Assembly (NCBI GenBank): GCA_943354525.1
Contig: CALRCI010000001.1
Span: forward strand, 1 to 46,923
Source: Candidatus Nomurabacteria bacterium
GTDB lineage: Bacteria > Patescibacteriota > Minisyncoccia > Phycocordibacterales > UBA9973
Direction: 5' to 3'
DNA length: 46,923 nucleotides
Within the stretch, counting starts at the first letter, position 1; each line of letters begins with the position of its first letter. Below the pieces are notes generated by a model. It saw nothing but the letters and a program-made list of their open reading frames with translations. It ran no database searches and had not been told where the DNA came from. This document shows, piece by piece, positions 34,817 to 44,077 of the stretch. The position numbers and the translations under genes are program-made.

Positions 34817-37194
34817 TATTTAATTTCCCCGTAATGCCGTCCCCGACCGGCGTGGACTGCGAGTGGAATATCGGTTTTGATGTGAAGATATGACTCAGGC
34901 AGGACATTGACCATTGATTCGGAAACGATTTTCTCGACTTGTTCGGCAACGTTGTTTTCGACTTCGTAGACTAGTTCGTCGTGGATCTGGAGAACAAGAT
35001 GGGCTTTGTCACTGAGACTGGCCTTGGCAAGAGCTTTCTCGGCGTGAATGATGGCGAGCTTCATGATGTCAGCAGCCGTGCCTTGAAGCGGTGCATTCGT
35101 AGCCGTGCGTTCGGCAAGTGCGCGCATAAACGGTAGCGATGAACGAATCGCCGGGAATTGTCGTTTGCGTCCAAAGAGTGTCAGCGTGTAGCCATGCGTG
35201 CGTGCGAATTCCTTTGTGCCTTCGAGATAGTCTCTGATTGTCGGAAACTGCCGAAAATAATTTTCATAGAAACTCTCCGCTTCGGCGCGCGATGAGCCGA
35301 GATTTTTGCGAAGCGCATTCACGCCCATGCCGTAGATGATGCCGAAGTTAATAACTTTCGCTCTGCGGCGCATATCATGATCCACTTTGTCTTGCGGAAC
35401 ATTGAAGACAAATGCGGCGACACCGGAGTGAACGTCTTTACCATCGCGGAAAATTTCTGACAATCGTTCGTCATGCGACATGAGCGCGAGCACGCGAAGT
35501 TCGATCTGCGAGTAGTCGAGCGCGACGAGTGTGTGCCCCGGCGCGGCAATGAAGCCATCGCGGATGGCGCGGCCGAGTTCGCTCTTGATCGGAATGTTCT
35601 GGAGATTCGGATTTTGCGATGAGAAACGTCCCGTCGCCGCACCGTGCTGGGAGAATGTCGCATGCAGTCTGCCGTCAGGACCGGTCATTTCCGGAATGAC
35701 GTCAATGTACGTCGAGAGTAATTTCTGCAATTCGCGGTACTTCATAATCTCGGCGATGATCGGGTGCGCGTCTTCAAGGCTCTCGAGCGCTTCGATCTTC
35801 GTCGTATATGTTCCTGTCGCGCTCTTCTTGCCGAGCGGTTTCAGACCGAGTTTGACGAAGAGAATTTCCGACATCTGCTTCGGAGAATTGATATTGAATT
35901 CCTCACCAGCGAGACGATAAATATTTTTCGTATAGGCATCGAGCGTCTTGTGATAGTCAGTTGAAAGTGTACTAAATACTTTTTTGTCTATCAGAATCCC
36001 TGTTTCTGTCATCTTCGTCACGATCGGCATGAGCGGCGCTTCGATTTCGTCGTACACTTCCTGTAATTTTTCCGTCTTCAATTTCGCAAAAATCTCCTTG
36101 CGCGCCTCGGCAAACGTACTTTTCTTCGTGTACGTGAGAATATCTTCAAGCGTCGGCGTCGTTTGTTCCGAATCGATGAGCCAAAGCGCAACTGAAGTTT
36201 CGAGAAGTTCCCGAGGAGAAATATCTTCCGTTGGTGTTTCTTCTATTGTTTCTTCGATTTTCTTCCCGCCGAATACTGTCTGCGCGCGACCAATGAGACT
36301 CTTGAATTCAAATTCTTTGAAAAGTGCCGTGATTTTCGCCATATCAATTTCTTCTCGAAATGATTTTTCCGGAATGACGAAATTAATCGGCGCATCACGA
36401 CGAATTGTGGCAAGTGTTTTCGAGAAGAGCGCTTCCTCTTCCCCATCCTTGAGCAGATTGAAAACTCGTTCAGTGATTCCTAATTTTTTAAATTTTTCTT
36501 CGGCGCCGGCTTTCTTGAGATCTTTGTACATAGCCTCGAGCGTGCCAAATTCATTGATGAGAATCGTCGCCGTCTTCTCGCCGACTCCGGCAATGCCGAT
36601 AATATTGTCTGACGGATCGCCACGCAAGCCTTTGTAGTCCGGCAAATATTTCGGTTTGAATCCGTAGCGTGTGACGACGGCGTCTTCATCGTAGAGGACA
36701 GTATCAGTCAGGCCTTTCTTCAACGTAAAGACTTGCACTTTTTTCCCCGTAACAAGCTGGAGCGTATCCATATCGCCCGAAGCGATTATGATTTCGATAT
36801 TCTTGTCATCTTTCATTTGCTCGACGATCGTACCGAGACAGTCGTCGGCTTCGAATCCTTCCTTGTCATAAATTGGAATTGAGAACGCTTCGAAAATTCT
36901 CCGTGAGGCGATAAGTTGCGAAACCAGTGCGTCATCAATCTTCGCGCGTTTGCCTTTGTATGCTTCGTACGCCTCATGGCGAAATGTCTTCTTCGGCAAG
37001 TCATAGCACGCCGCGACATAGTCGGGTTTGAGGTCGGTCACGATCTTCATGATCATCGTCGAGAGGCCGTAGAGCGCTCCTGTCGGCTCGCCCTTAGAGT
37101 CAGTAAATTCCGGCAAGGCATGATAGGCGCGATGAATAATCGCGTGCGAATCAAGCAGAATCAGGCGTTTTTTAGCGGATTTTGGAGTTGCCAT
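34816..37194 (-). CDS. polA: DNA polymerase I
   Basis: This 792-residue protein contains the 5'-nuclease domain (LILLDSHAIIHRAYHALPEF, GFEADDCLGTIVEQ, RGDPSDNIIGIAGVGEKTAT) and a complete family A polymerase domain: ATGRFSSQNPNLQNIPIKSE, motif A DYSQIELRVLAL, motif B RRRAKVINFGIIYGMG, motif C QIHDELVYEV. The region between them (about 300-400) is short, and I cannot find the DxE and DxxxD residues of a working 3'-5' exonuclease, so it probably lacks proofreading. TATAAT lies 9 nt before ATG. tsaE ends 3 nt upstream on the same strand. Confidence 0.94.
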   Translation of the reverse strand: MATPKSAKKRLILLDSHAIIHRAYHALPEFTDSKGEPTGALYGLSTMIMKIVTDLKPDYVAACYDLPKKTFRHEAYEAYKGKRAKIDDALVSQLIASRRIFEAFSIPIYDKEGFEADDCLGTIVEQMKDDKNIEIIIASGDMDTLQLVTGKKVQVFTLKKGLTDTVLYDEDAVVTRYGFKPKYLPDYKGLRGDPSDNIIGIAGVGEKTATILINEFGTLEAMYKDLKKAGAEEKFKKLGITERVFNLLKDGEEEALFSKTLATIRRDAPINFVIPEKSFREEIDMAKITALFKEFEFKSLIGRAQTVFGGKKIEETIEETPTEDISPRELLETSVALWLIDSEQTTPTLEDILTYTKKSTFAEARKEIFAKLKTEKLQEVYDEIEAPLMPIVTKMTETGILIDKKVFSTLSTDYHKTLDAYTKNIYRLAGEEFNINSPKQMSEILFVKLGLKPLGKKSATGTYTTKIEALESLEDAHPIIAEIMKYRELQKLLSTYIDVIPEMTGPDGRLHATFSQHGAATGRFSSQNPNLQNIPIKSELGRAIRDGFIAAPGHTLVALDYSQIELRVLALMSHDERLSEIFRDGKDVHSGVAAFVFNVPQDKVDHDMRRRAKVINFGIIYGMGVNALRKNLGSSRAEAESFYENYFRQFPTIRDYLEGTKEFARTHGYTLTLFGRKRQFPAIRSSLPFMRALAERTATNAPLQGTAADIMKLAIIHAEKALAKASLSDKAHLVLQIHDELVYEVENNVAEQVEKIVSESMVNVLPESYLHIKTDIPLAVHAGRGRHYGEIK

Positions 37195-37197
37195 TAC

Positions 37198-37635
37198 CTA
37201 CTCATTATACTCGATTTGCACAGTACGCGTAGTATCTCCGTGGTGAGCAAGATGGACGTTGATTGTAGTTTTCGGAATAATGGCTGCGATGCGTTCAGGC
37301 CATTCGACGAGAACGAGATTTTCGGGGTCAGAAATAATTTTGTCCCAGCCGAGACTAAGCATTTCTCCTTCTTTGTCCAACCGATATGCATCTATATGTA
37401 CGAGGTGCTTCCAATTTTGGTTCGTGAGTTCATAGATTTTCATGATAACAAATGTCGGAGAAATAACGGACTCGGTAATACCAAGCTCTCGCGCAATCGT
37501 TTGCGTAAGTGTCGTCTTCCCTGCTCCGAGATCGCCGGAGAGAGTTATGATGGTGGCGTGCGAAGGCGCAGCCTTCGCACGCGCGAGAACTTCTTGTGCA
37601 ATATGTGCTATGTCGTCTATCTGAAATTCCTTCAT
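37198..37635 (-). CDS. tsaE: tRNA threonylcarbamoyladenosine biosynthesis ATPase TsaE
   Basis: This 145-residue P-loop protein works with TsaB/TsaD to make t6A37 in tRNAs reading ANN codons. Walker A GDLGAGKTTLTQ (residues about 30-41), the following ISPTFVIMKIYEL, HIDAYRLDKEGEM and the late LVLVEWPERI are all family signatures. Length is normal. TGC TAGATT ends 6 nt before ATG (leaderless). It lies immediately upstream of polA. tsaB, tsaC and tsaD are not in the window. Confidence 0.93.
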   Translation of the reverse strand: MKEFQIDDIAHIAQEVLARAKAAPSHATIITLSGDLGAGKTTLTQTIARELGITESVISPTFVIMKIYELTNQNWKHLVHIDAYRLDKEGEMLSLGWDKIISDPENLVLVEWPERIAAIIPKTTINVHLAHHGDTTRTVQIEYNE

Positions 37636-37651
37636 GAACGTAATCTAGCAC

Positions 37652-37689
37652 AAAAAGAAAAACAGCGCATATGCGCTGTTTTTCTTTTT
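37652..37689 (-). terminator. 38-bp palindromic terminator of the 681-aa secreted protein gene
   Basis: A perfect 19+19 palindrome without loop (centre GCGCAT/ATGCGC), A/T-rich outside, 5 nt after the stop codon of the leftward secreted protein gene and before the tsaE promoter. Confidence 0.8.
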
Positions 37690-37694
37690 TCGTA

Positions 37695-39740
37695 TTAGTT
37701 ATAGATCGTATGCACGGAGTCGCCATTCGACTTCGTTGTCGTCGTGGTCACACTCTTGCGGCGTGAGTAGAGCTCATTGGCGAGCCAGACGAGCGCGAGA
37801 ATGATGGCGATCAGGATGAGCCAGCCGACAAGCGTCGTCGGGAAGAATCCGCCCGAGAAGAATGCGAGGCCGGCGAGATTGGAATTATTACGGCAGCTCT
37901 GCGTCGAATTGATCGCATAGGCAATCGCATCTTCCTGCGCCGTCGTCGTTGGATTCGTGAATGCCATCGTTGCCGTTGCCACGACCATGTCGTGGAGAAC
38001 TACTGACGTTCCGGCAATACCTGAGACGAAGACTTGTCCTGACTGGCCCGGTACGAGTGTGCCGATTGGTACCGTCACTGAGTTGTCAGAGTCGCCATAT
38101 GAGCCGACAGATGACTGTGTGAACGTAATACCGGTCGGAAGTGCGATACGGAGGACGACGTTACTGAGTGTTTTGTTAGAAATGTTTTTGTAATCAACTG
38201 TGTAATCTGCCGTATTAGTCGGACAAATATTCTGGTAACGATTCGCCACTGAGAGCGAGACAAAGTTCGAACCGTTGCCGCCACCGCTTGCAATGACCTG
38301 TGTCACAACAGTTGTCGTTGAAACTGCTGCTGTACGGAAGCTGACGATATCGCCGCGAAGTGTCTGGCCATTATTGGTCGCGACTGCGCGGAAATAGTAC
38401 GTCGTGTTCGGAGAAAGTCCGCTGATACCGTCATTGAAACTGAGACTCGTCGGATTGCCGAGATTCTGAGTGTTGGTCGTATTGCCAAGCGCCTGCGTCG
38501 TACCCCATTCGAAATACGATGTGACTGCGCCGCCGTTACCGCCGGCCATGAGGCCATTGAGGCGAGCAGATGTCTGGCCGATGTAGTTAGCAATCGTAGT
38601 TGCGACTGAGAACTGGCTGACTGGCGTCACAACATACGGCGTGACGTAGACATAGGTCGTACTCGTCTGACTGAGTGCTCCGTAGTTGTTGCAGTATGCC
38701 GTCAGCGTGTACGTGATCGTACCAGATGTGGTCGGTGTGATGAATTGCTGGCTCGATGCGCCGAGATTGCTCGAGTAGTAGCCATTACTGCCACTGATAG
38801 TGACATAGCTCGCGCCATTGGTGACCCAGTAGAGCGTCGTACTCGTACCTTGAGTGATTGAAGATGGAGTCGCATAGAACTGGCCGATCGTACAGACTGC
38901 TACTGGCGGCGGTACATATGAGGTACTGACAGTGACTGTCATCGGATTTGCCGCCTGACCAGTCGCACTATATGCATTGAGTGTAAACGTAGTGGTTCCG
39001 TAGATCGGACCAGTACTCTGCGTGTAGGAACTGTTCACGGGAACAGAACCGAGGTTAGTGATTGAAGCGGTCGCACAACCGGTGGTTGACCACGAGAGCG
39101 TTGTTGCAGATCCTGACGGTACGGTAGGCTGTGCAGCTACGAATGAATTGATGACACATGACTGCTGCTGTACGTTCGTACCAATGTAGAAGGAAACGAC
39201 AACTGAACCCTGATGCGACCAGCCGGGAGCGATCGTGCCGAGATTGAGGCCTGAGGCAAAAATCTCAGAACCGGACTGGCCGAGTGGCAATGCCGTCGGA
39301 GTCTGCATCTGATCCGGATACCACTTCACTGATCCGTATGAGAGGATCTGTGGAGATGAGAGATTGATCGTGCCCGAGCCGGAAGCGCTGCCACCAGACG
39401 TAGACGAGACACTGCCCGAAAACGAAGCCGTACTCATCGTGCCTGATGGCTGGTTGAGGTGCACGGTCGTACTGGCAGCATCCGTCGTGCCGGTGTTGTG
39501 ATAATAAATGCGAACGTTCACGATCTGACCTTGGTCAGCCGAAACGCTCGGTGCCCAACAGTTGTTATTCCAACCGGTTGAGTTAATGCCTGCGCCAGTC
39601 GTGAAGTTGCCGACACCGACCGTACTACAGTCATTCGCGACAGGCGAGAATGACGATGCCGCAAATGCATGCGGTGCGGCAAATCCAAGCGCGATGAGCG
39701 CAAAGATTGCCACTATTGATTTTGATAAAATTTTCTTCAT
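37695..39740 (-). CDS. Large secreted, C-terminally membrane-anchored repeat protein
   Basis: This 681-residue protein begins with a signal peptide (KKILSKSIVAIFALIALGFA, cleavage after AFA). A Thr/Ser-rich beta region follows with two related Ig-like repeats (PTVPSGSATTLSWSTTGCA and SSITQGTSTTLYWVTNGAS). An FN3-like module comes next (SARLNGLMAGGNGGAVTSYF, then SPNTTYYFRAVATNNG), then a DUF11-like segment (NTADYTVDYKNISNKTLSNV). A membrane helix lies near the C-terminus (LVGWLILIAIILALVWLANE) with the basic YSRRKS. It is therefore displayed outside and anchored at the C-terminus. ATG at 39740 is chosen because the longer reading frame extends into element A3. Confidence 0.8.
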   Translation of the reverse strand: MKKILSKSIVAIFALIALGFAAPHAFAASSFSPVANDCSTVGVGNFTTGAGINSTGWNNNCWAPSVSADQGQIVNVRIYYHNTGTTDAASTTVHLNQPSGTMSTASFSGSVSSTSGGSASGSGTINLSSPQILSYGSVKWYPDQMQTPTALPLGQSGSEIFASGLNLGTIAPGWSHQGSVVVSFYIGTNVQQQSCVINSFVAAQPTVPSGSATTLSWSTTGCATASITNLGSVPVNSSYTQSTGPIYGTTTFTLNAYSATGQAANPMTVTVSTSYVPPPVAVCTIGQFYATPSSITQGTSTTLYWVTNGASYVTISGSNGYYSSNLGASSQQFITPTTSGTITYTLTAYCNNYGALSQTSTTYVYVTPYVVTPVSQFSVATTIANYIGQTSARLNGLMAGGNGGAVTSYFEWGTTQALGNTTNTQNLGNPTSLSFNDGISGLSPNTTYYFRAVATNNGQTLRGDIVSFRTAAVSTTTVVTQVIASGGGNGSNFVSLSVANRYQNICPTNTADYTVDYKNISNKTLSNVVLRIALPTGITFTQSSVGSYGDSDNSVTVPIGTLVPGQSGQVFVSGIAGTSVVLHDMVVATATMAFTNPTTTAQEDAIAYAINSTQSCRNNSNLAGLAFFSGGFFPTTLVGWLILIAIILALVWLANELYSRRKSVTTTTTKSNGDSVHTIYN

Positions 39741-39754
39741 ATATTTTCTTGTCT

Positions 39755-39884
39755 CGCCCCGAATTCTTTCCTGATCTGATTTTTTAATCGACACGCATAA
39801 TTTCTTGCTAGAAATTTGCTGGAGCTCGGCTACCCGCCTCCGCGCGGTCTCATAAAAAATCAGATCAGGAAAGAATTCGGGGCG
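39755..39884 (-). repeat. Long stem-loop element, family A copy 3 (A3)
   Basis: A 32-bp perfect inverted repeat (39755-39786 with 39853-39884) encloses the 66-nt core (39787-39852), family orientation on the minus strand. Its inner hairpin is AATTTCT/AGAAATT instead of AAAATTC/GAATTTT in A1 and A2: four of seven base pairs changed, all with pairing kept. It lies 116 nt downstream of the leftward 578-aa gene and 15 nt upstream of the secreted protein start. Confidence 0.88.
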
Positions 39885-39999
39885 TTAACTATTAATAAAC
39901 ATCTATAAATCTTCAATCACTAATTAAAGACTTAATAAATGCGTGAAGGGCTGTTTGGTAACAGTTCCCTTCACACAGAAAATTAACATTACTTATTAC

Positions 40000-41736
40000 T
40001 TACTTGTGACTTACAGACATACCGCCTTTGATACCGCCAGTTTGCATTTTTGTGCCTACGTTGGAGAGTATTGAATTGTTGGTGTTATATGTCCCGAGGT
40101 GCGATTGCATCGGATACGAGGTGTTTGCGGTGTTGGATGTATTCCAATACGTTATATTGCCCGTCTTCTGCGAGGGTGCTTGTGACCAGGTTTGTTTGGG
40201 AGCGACATTCTGAGTGGAAGCCGTAGCAGTGCTCCATGAAGGATTCGTTCCTTTTGAACTTGTGGTCTGTTGATAGCTGATGTGTGGTTGCGGTGTACTG
40301 GTAGTTGCGGCAGATGCTTTTGTCGTAGTTGCGAGCTGTGTCGTATGCGAAGCACTGATGCCGTTCTGTGTTTGTGTGCCAGCAACTCCTTTGATTCCCA
40401 TCGTATTTGAGGAAGTTGGATTAGTCGGTGGCACTTTCGTGTAAACCGAATTCGCATTTGTCGAAGCCATCGACTGCGACGAATACTTTGTCTGCGTCTG
40501 TGCACCTCCTTTTACTGCAGTAGTAGCTACAGGAATCGTATTGCCTGGCGGCGTTTTGGCATAAATTGAACTATTAGTAGTAGCCATATTCGTACTGCCT
40601 GCCATGCGATGACCGCCTGTACCAGCTGGTCCTTGATCCCCGTTTCCGAGAACACCAGTTCCATTGCCGTTATAGGTGATATCACCATGACCCGGTGCAG
40701 GGGCTGGGCCTCCTGACTGCGGATTTACTGATGGCAAATACGTTACAACAAAGTTGTTAAATGAATTCGTATTGAATGAATTCACATTATTCGTGGTGTT
40801 GTAGTAATTATTCACGACATTCTGCACTTGCGGAGTGTTGTAGTAACCGCACTGCTGCTGGCCATACGAGTTCGTGAATATGAAGCTGAATTGGATGCAC
40901 GCTTGCGCAAGCAACCCACAGAGCGGTGATCCGTACTGTGGCATACAATAGCCTTGATATTGCTGTGGCTGGTCATAAATGACCGGCTGAGAACAATACT
41001 GCTGGCGATTCTGGTCATAATAACCATAGTCAGTGCCTTCAGGTGCGGATTGCGTATACTCCGGATGGTTATCAAGATGATTATCAATATGAATATTGAT
41101 GTCACCATTGCCATTCGTGTGAATTGTCGTATCAGCTCCGTTATACGTAATCGTCTGATTTTGTTTCGCAGTCGATGGTGACGTAGTAATCGGAATCGGC
41201 GTGCGGTCAGCAATCTGATTCACGCAGCCTTTCTTAGCAAGCACGGCTTTTTGGCCGTTTGATGCAGTGTACACGAGGCACAGTGTGTTGAAACCTGATG
41301 GTGAAAGGTAAAAACCATACTTTTGATTGACCTTATCCCATCCGAAGATAGCATAGTGTCCTACATCAGAGCATGGCGGGTACTCCCACTTGGATGCGCG
41401 ATATTTTGCAATTATCGTCTGCGCATCAACAGTTGCTTCACCAAGTCGTACAGCATCATAACCATTCCATATCAATGCGGCCTGTTGGTTATAATTTTCA
41501 CTAGTTACTCCCGGCGTTGCGCCTGCGAAGTCTCCATTTGCCATGTGGTCGGCGAATGCGTCTCCAGTAGCACCGGCAACGCATGGAAAATTACAATCTT
41601 GCCAGATAGGATTAAGTTCTTTTGAGTTCTGGTGCAGAGCATCATTGTCAACCCATTGCAGTGTTTGAGAGTGTGCAGTGTTTGTAATAAGTAATGTTGT
41701 CAAAGAGGCGAGTAAAATCGTTAAATAATTTTTCAT
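40000..41736 (-). CDS. Secreted Gln/Asn/Thr-rich protein, hypothetical
   Basis: This 578-residue protein has a signal peptide (YLTILLASLTTLLITNTAHS). The N-terminal domain of about 160 residues has paired cysteines (WQDCNFPCVAG, YPPCSDVGHYAIFGWD, NTLCLVYTASNGQ). Next is a Tyr/Gln/Asn-rich stretch with more cysteines (QYCSQPVIYDQPQQYQGYC). The C-terminal half is of low complexity, built from repeated SSxYxKxPPxN and AATTxTPQ-like units. Such compositions suit extended surface fibres or adhesins. It lies divergent to pilB. A long AT-rich leader of about 50 nt follows a likely CACTATAAA promoter element. No family recognised. Confidence 0.72.
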   Translation of the reverse strand: MKNYLTILLASLTTLLITNTAHSQTLQWVDNDALHQNSKELNPIWQDCNFPCVAGATGDAFADHMANGDFAGATPGVTSENYNQQAALIWNGYDAVRLGEATVDAQTIIAKYRASKWEYPPCSDVGHYAIFGWDKVNQKYGFYLSPSGFNTLCLVYTASNGQKAVLAKKGCVNQIADRTPIPITTSPSTAKQNQTITYNGADTTIHTNGNGDINIHIDNHLDNHPEYTQSAPEGTDYGYYDQNRQQYCSQPVIYDQPQQYQGYCMPQYGSPLCGLLAQACIQFSFIFTNSYGQQQCGYYNTPQVQNVVNNYYNTTNNVNSFNTNSFNNFVVTYLPSVNPQSGGPAPAPGHGDITYNGNGTGVLGNGDQGPAGTGGHRMAGSTNMATTNSSIYAKTPPGNTIPVATTAVKGGAQTQTKYSSQSMASTNANSVYTKVPPTNPTSSNTMGIKGVAGTQTQNGISASHTTQLATTTKASAATTSTPQPHISYQQTTSSKGTNPSWSTATASTQNVAPKQTWSQAPSQKTGNITYWNTSNTANTSYPMQSHLGTYNTNNSILSNVGTKMQTGGIKGGMSVSHK

Positions 41737-41857
41737 GGCGTTTAAATTTGTTTTTTATTCGGTGATAGATTTTTTTATAGTGTATCATAATTAATCAGTA
41801 TTGTCAAGGTATTTTGGCGATTGCCTATGGCTAAAATAGGCTATACTGTAAGGACAT

Positions 41858-43558
41858 ATGGTGACCTTCGACGATGACAAGCAGAATAAAAAAGTTGACG
41901 AATTGCGCCGCGAGGAAGAGGAGGAGCTCGTTCGTATGCTCGCCGAGGAGAAATATGGCCTCCCCTACGCCAATTTGATGACGGCAAGCATCGATAATGA
42001 GGCCCTTCGTTATATCGATGAGGATGTTGCCCGCGCGCAGAAGATTGCGCCGTTCAAAATTCTCGGCAAGAACATCGATATCGCCATTCATACTCCAGAA
42101 AATCCCGAACTCGAACATGTGCGTGCCGATCTCGAACGCAAAGGACTCCATGCGAATTTTTCCATGGCTTCGATGCAGAGTTTGGAAAAAGCATGGGCGC
42201 GATATGCTGAAATTTCTCATGCAACAGTCTCGCGCGTCGGCGGACTCGATATTTCGGGCAGCGATTTGAAAAAACTTTCTGATGAATTGCACACGACGGC
42301 CGATGTTGCGAGTACTGTTGCGGAAACACTCAAAGAAAACAAGACGCATACCGTCTCGATGGTGTACGAAATTATTCTCGCCGGTGCAATCGGCATCAAC
42401 GCATCTGATATTCACTTCGAACCGGAAGAAGATCATGTGCGCATGCGCTATCGTCTCGACGGCGTGCTCCAGGATATTCTCTCAATCGATCAGAAGACAT
42501 ACAAGCTCCTCCACTCACGTATCAAACTGATTTCCGGAATGAAACTCACGTCGGACAATATCGCGCAGGATGGGCGTTTCAGTATCTTTCTCGGCGACGA
42601 AGAAATCAGTGTGCGTGTCTCGGCAATTCCGGGCGCGTACGGTGAATCAATCGTGCTCCGAATACTGAATCCGAAATCCATCCAAGTCGAACTCGAAAGT
42701 ATGGGCATTGATCCGAAATTATTCGAAGTTATCAATCGCGAGATCAAGAAACCAAACGGCATGATTCTCCTGACTGGTCCGACCGGTTCCGGTAAGACGA
42801 CGACGCTCTATGCCTTCATTCGCCGGATCTACTCTCCTGAAATAAAGATCATCACCATCGAAGATCCAATCGAATACCACCTCGCCGGAATCACGCAGAC
42901 ACAGACAGACAATGAGCATGGCTATACATTCATCGAAGGTCTCCGCTCCGCACTCCGCCAAGACCCAGATGTCATCATGGTCGGTGAAATTCGTGACTCA
43001 GAGACGGCAAAAATCGCCGTTGAGTCCGCGCTCACTGGCCACATGGTCTTCTCGACGCTCCACACGAACAATGCTGCCGGAGTCATCCCCCGCCTGATCG
43101 ATCTCGAAGTGAATCCGAAGATTCTTGTCTCAGCACTGACGCTCTCCATCGCCCAGCGTCTCGTGCGCAAACTCTGCCCGGACTGCAAAAAAGAACTTGA
43201 AGTTCCGGAAAAAGATAAAACGCTGATGGCTGGCATCATCGCGCATGCAATCGATGTGGGCAAAGATCTCTCGCGCTACAATCTGACAAAAGAAACGCCG
43301 ATCAAACTCTGGGGTCCAATCGGCTGTGACAAATGCAATAAGACTGGGTACAAAGGACGCATCGGCGTCTTCGAAGCGATTCTCACTGATGAAGCGATTG
43401 GTAAAATCATGCCAAGCAATCCAAGTGAGCGTGAAATCGAGAAAGTCGCCGAGACACAAGGCATTCTCAACATGCGCGAAGACGGTGTCGTAAAAATCCT
43501 CTCCGGTGTCACCTCTCTCGAAGAAGTGCGGAGTGTAGTGGAGATGGAAGAGAATTAA
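41858..43558 (+). CDS. pilB: Type IV pilus / type II secretion ATPase (PilB/GspE family)
   Basis: This 566-residue protein is a hexameric assembly ATPase. An N-terminal MshEN-like domain (FKILGKNIDIAIHTPENPEL) is followed by the conserved DIHFEPEEDHVRMRYRLDGV. Walker A is GPTGSGKTTTLYAFIRRI, the Asp box IITIEDPIEYHLAGITQTQ, Walker B LRQDPDVIMVGEIRD, and the His box TGHMVFSTLHTNNAAG. A tetracysteine zinc site (CPDCKKE and CDKCNKTGYKGR) is intact. It powers pilus extension, used in CPR bacteria for attachment or DNA uptake. TATACT ends 10 nt before ATG; an in-frame GTG follows directly. Confidence 0.92.
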   Translation: MVTFDDDKQNKKVDELRREEEEELVRMLAEEKYGLPYANLMTASIDNEALRYIDEDVARAQKIAPFKILGKNIDIAIHTPENPELEHVRADLERKGLHANFSMASMQSLEKAWARYAEISHATVSRVGGLDISGSDLKKLSDELHTTADVASTVAETLKENKTHTVSMVYEIILAGAIGINASDIHFEPEEDHVRMRYRLDGVLQDILSIDQKTYKLLHSRIKLISGMKLTSDNIAQDGRFSIFLGDEEISVRVSAIPGAYGESIVLRILNPKSIQVELESMGIDPKLFEVINREIKKPNGMILLTGPTGSGKTTTLYAFIRRIYSPEIKIITIEDPIEYHLAGITQTQTDNEHGYTFIEGLRSALRQDPDVIMVGEIRDSETAKIAVESALTGHMVFSTLHTNNAAGVIPRLIDLEVNPKILVSALTLSIAQRLVRKLCPDCKKELEVPEKDKTLMAGIIAHAIDVGKDLSRYNLTKETPIKLWGPIGCDKCNKTGYKGRIGVFEAILTDEAIGKIMPSNPSEREIEKVAETQGILNMREDGVVKILSGVTSLEEVRSVVEMEEN

Positions 43559-43582
43559 AAAATCCCCTCTAGGGGATTTTTT
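43557..43582 (+). terminator. Terminator of pilB
   Basis: A 12-bp perfect hairpin (43557-43568 with 43571-43582, loop CT), starting inside the stop codon and ending in a T-run. Confidence 0.85.
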
Positions 43583-43588
43583 GGTTTC

Positions 43589-43752
43589 GCCATCCTAAAA
43601 ATTCTTTCTTAAATTTTGTTTTTAAGATCGCAACGATTCTGTATGCGTCTTTTGTAATTTCCGTGCAAGACTTGAACCATTCGAAAAATGAATGGATCGT
43701 GAGGTTGCTCGGGCTCATTAAAAAAAATTTAAGAAAGAATTTTTAGGATGGC
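43589..43752 (-). repeat. Long stem-loop element, family B copy 2 (B2)
   Basis: A 29-bp perfect inverted repeat (43589-43617 with 43724-43752), extended by a few pairs after a bulge, encloses the 94-nt family B core (43625-43718). The inner GCAAC/GTTGC pairing is kept, and a 6-bp hairpin CCATTC/GAATGG replaces a weaker one in B1. It comes 6 nt after the pilB terminator hairpin, so termination is not its only plausible role. Confidence 0.82.
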
Positions 43753-43792
43753 TCAGGCAAAATAAAAAAGCATAAATCTCCAAACAATCCTT

Positions 43793-43945
43793 ATGGCAAT
43801 AGATGTCATAAGTAACACAATCTTAAAGGATGGCCCCAGCGAACTAATTAAAGAAGCCAAAACGTCCTTTGCGAAGGTATATAACGGAACCGCTGATTGC
43901 TTAGAGATTCATGCTCTCTTCTCGTTGAATCTCAGTATATATTAA
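43793..43945 (+). CDS. Possible small protein (50 aa)
   Basis: An ATG ORF of 50 codons (MAIDVISNTILKDGPSELIK start, ending NLSIY). It has no membrane segment, no recognisable family, no clear -10 at the leaderless distance and no Shine-Dalgarno. The 43753-44077 stretch otherwise holds only a short TTCGC/GCGAA hairpin and promoter-like TATACT (43973-43978) upstream of ruvB. Listed because the codons are plausible; it may be spurious. Confidence 0.25.
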   Translation: MAIDVISNTILKDGPSELIKEAKTSFAKVYNGTADCLEIHALFSLNLSIY

Positions 43946-44077
43946 AAAATGTACTTCGCTTCCGGCGAAGTGGTATACTCTGGGCATATCGTGTGTATAA
44001 ACCTGTTCTGGGAAGAGCATAGCATAGATGCTAAAATAAGTCAATAGCACCAAGCTCGTACGCCGATACTGAAAATC

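Noticed and set aside
39741..39794. N-terminal extension of the 681-aa secreted protein
   Set aside because: It reads into the arm and core of stem-loop element A3, and the signal peptide begins at ATG 39740.
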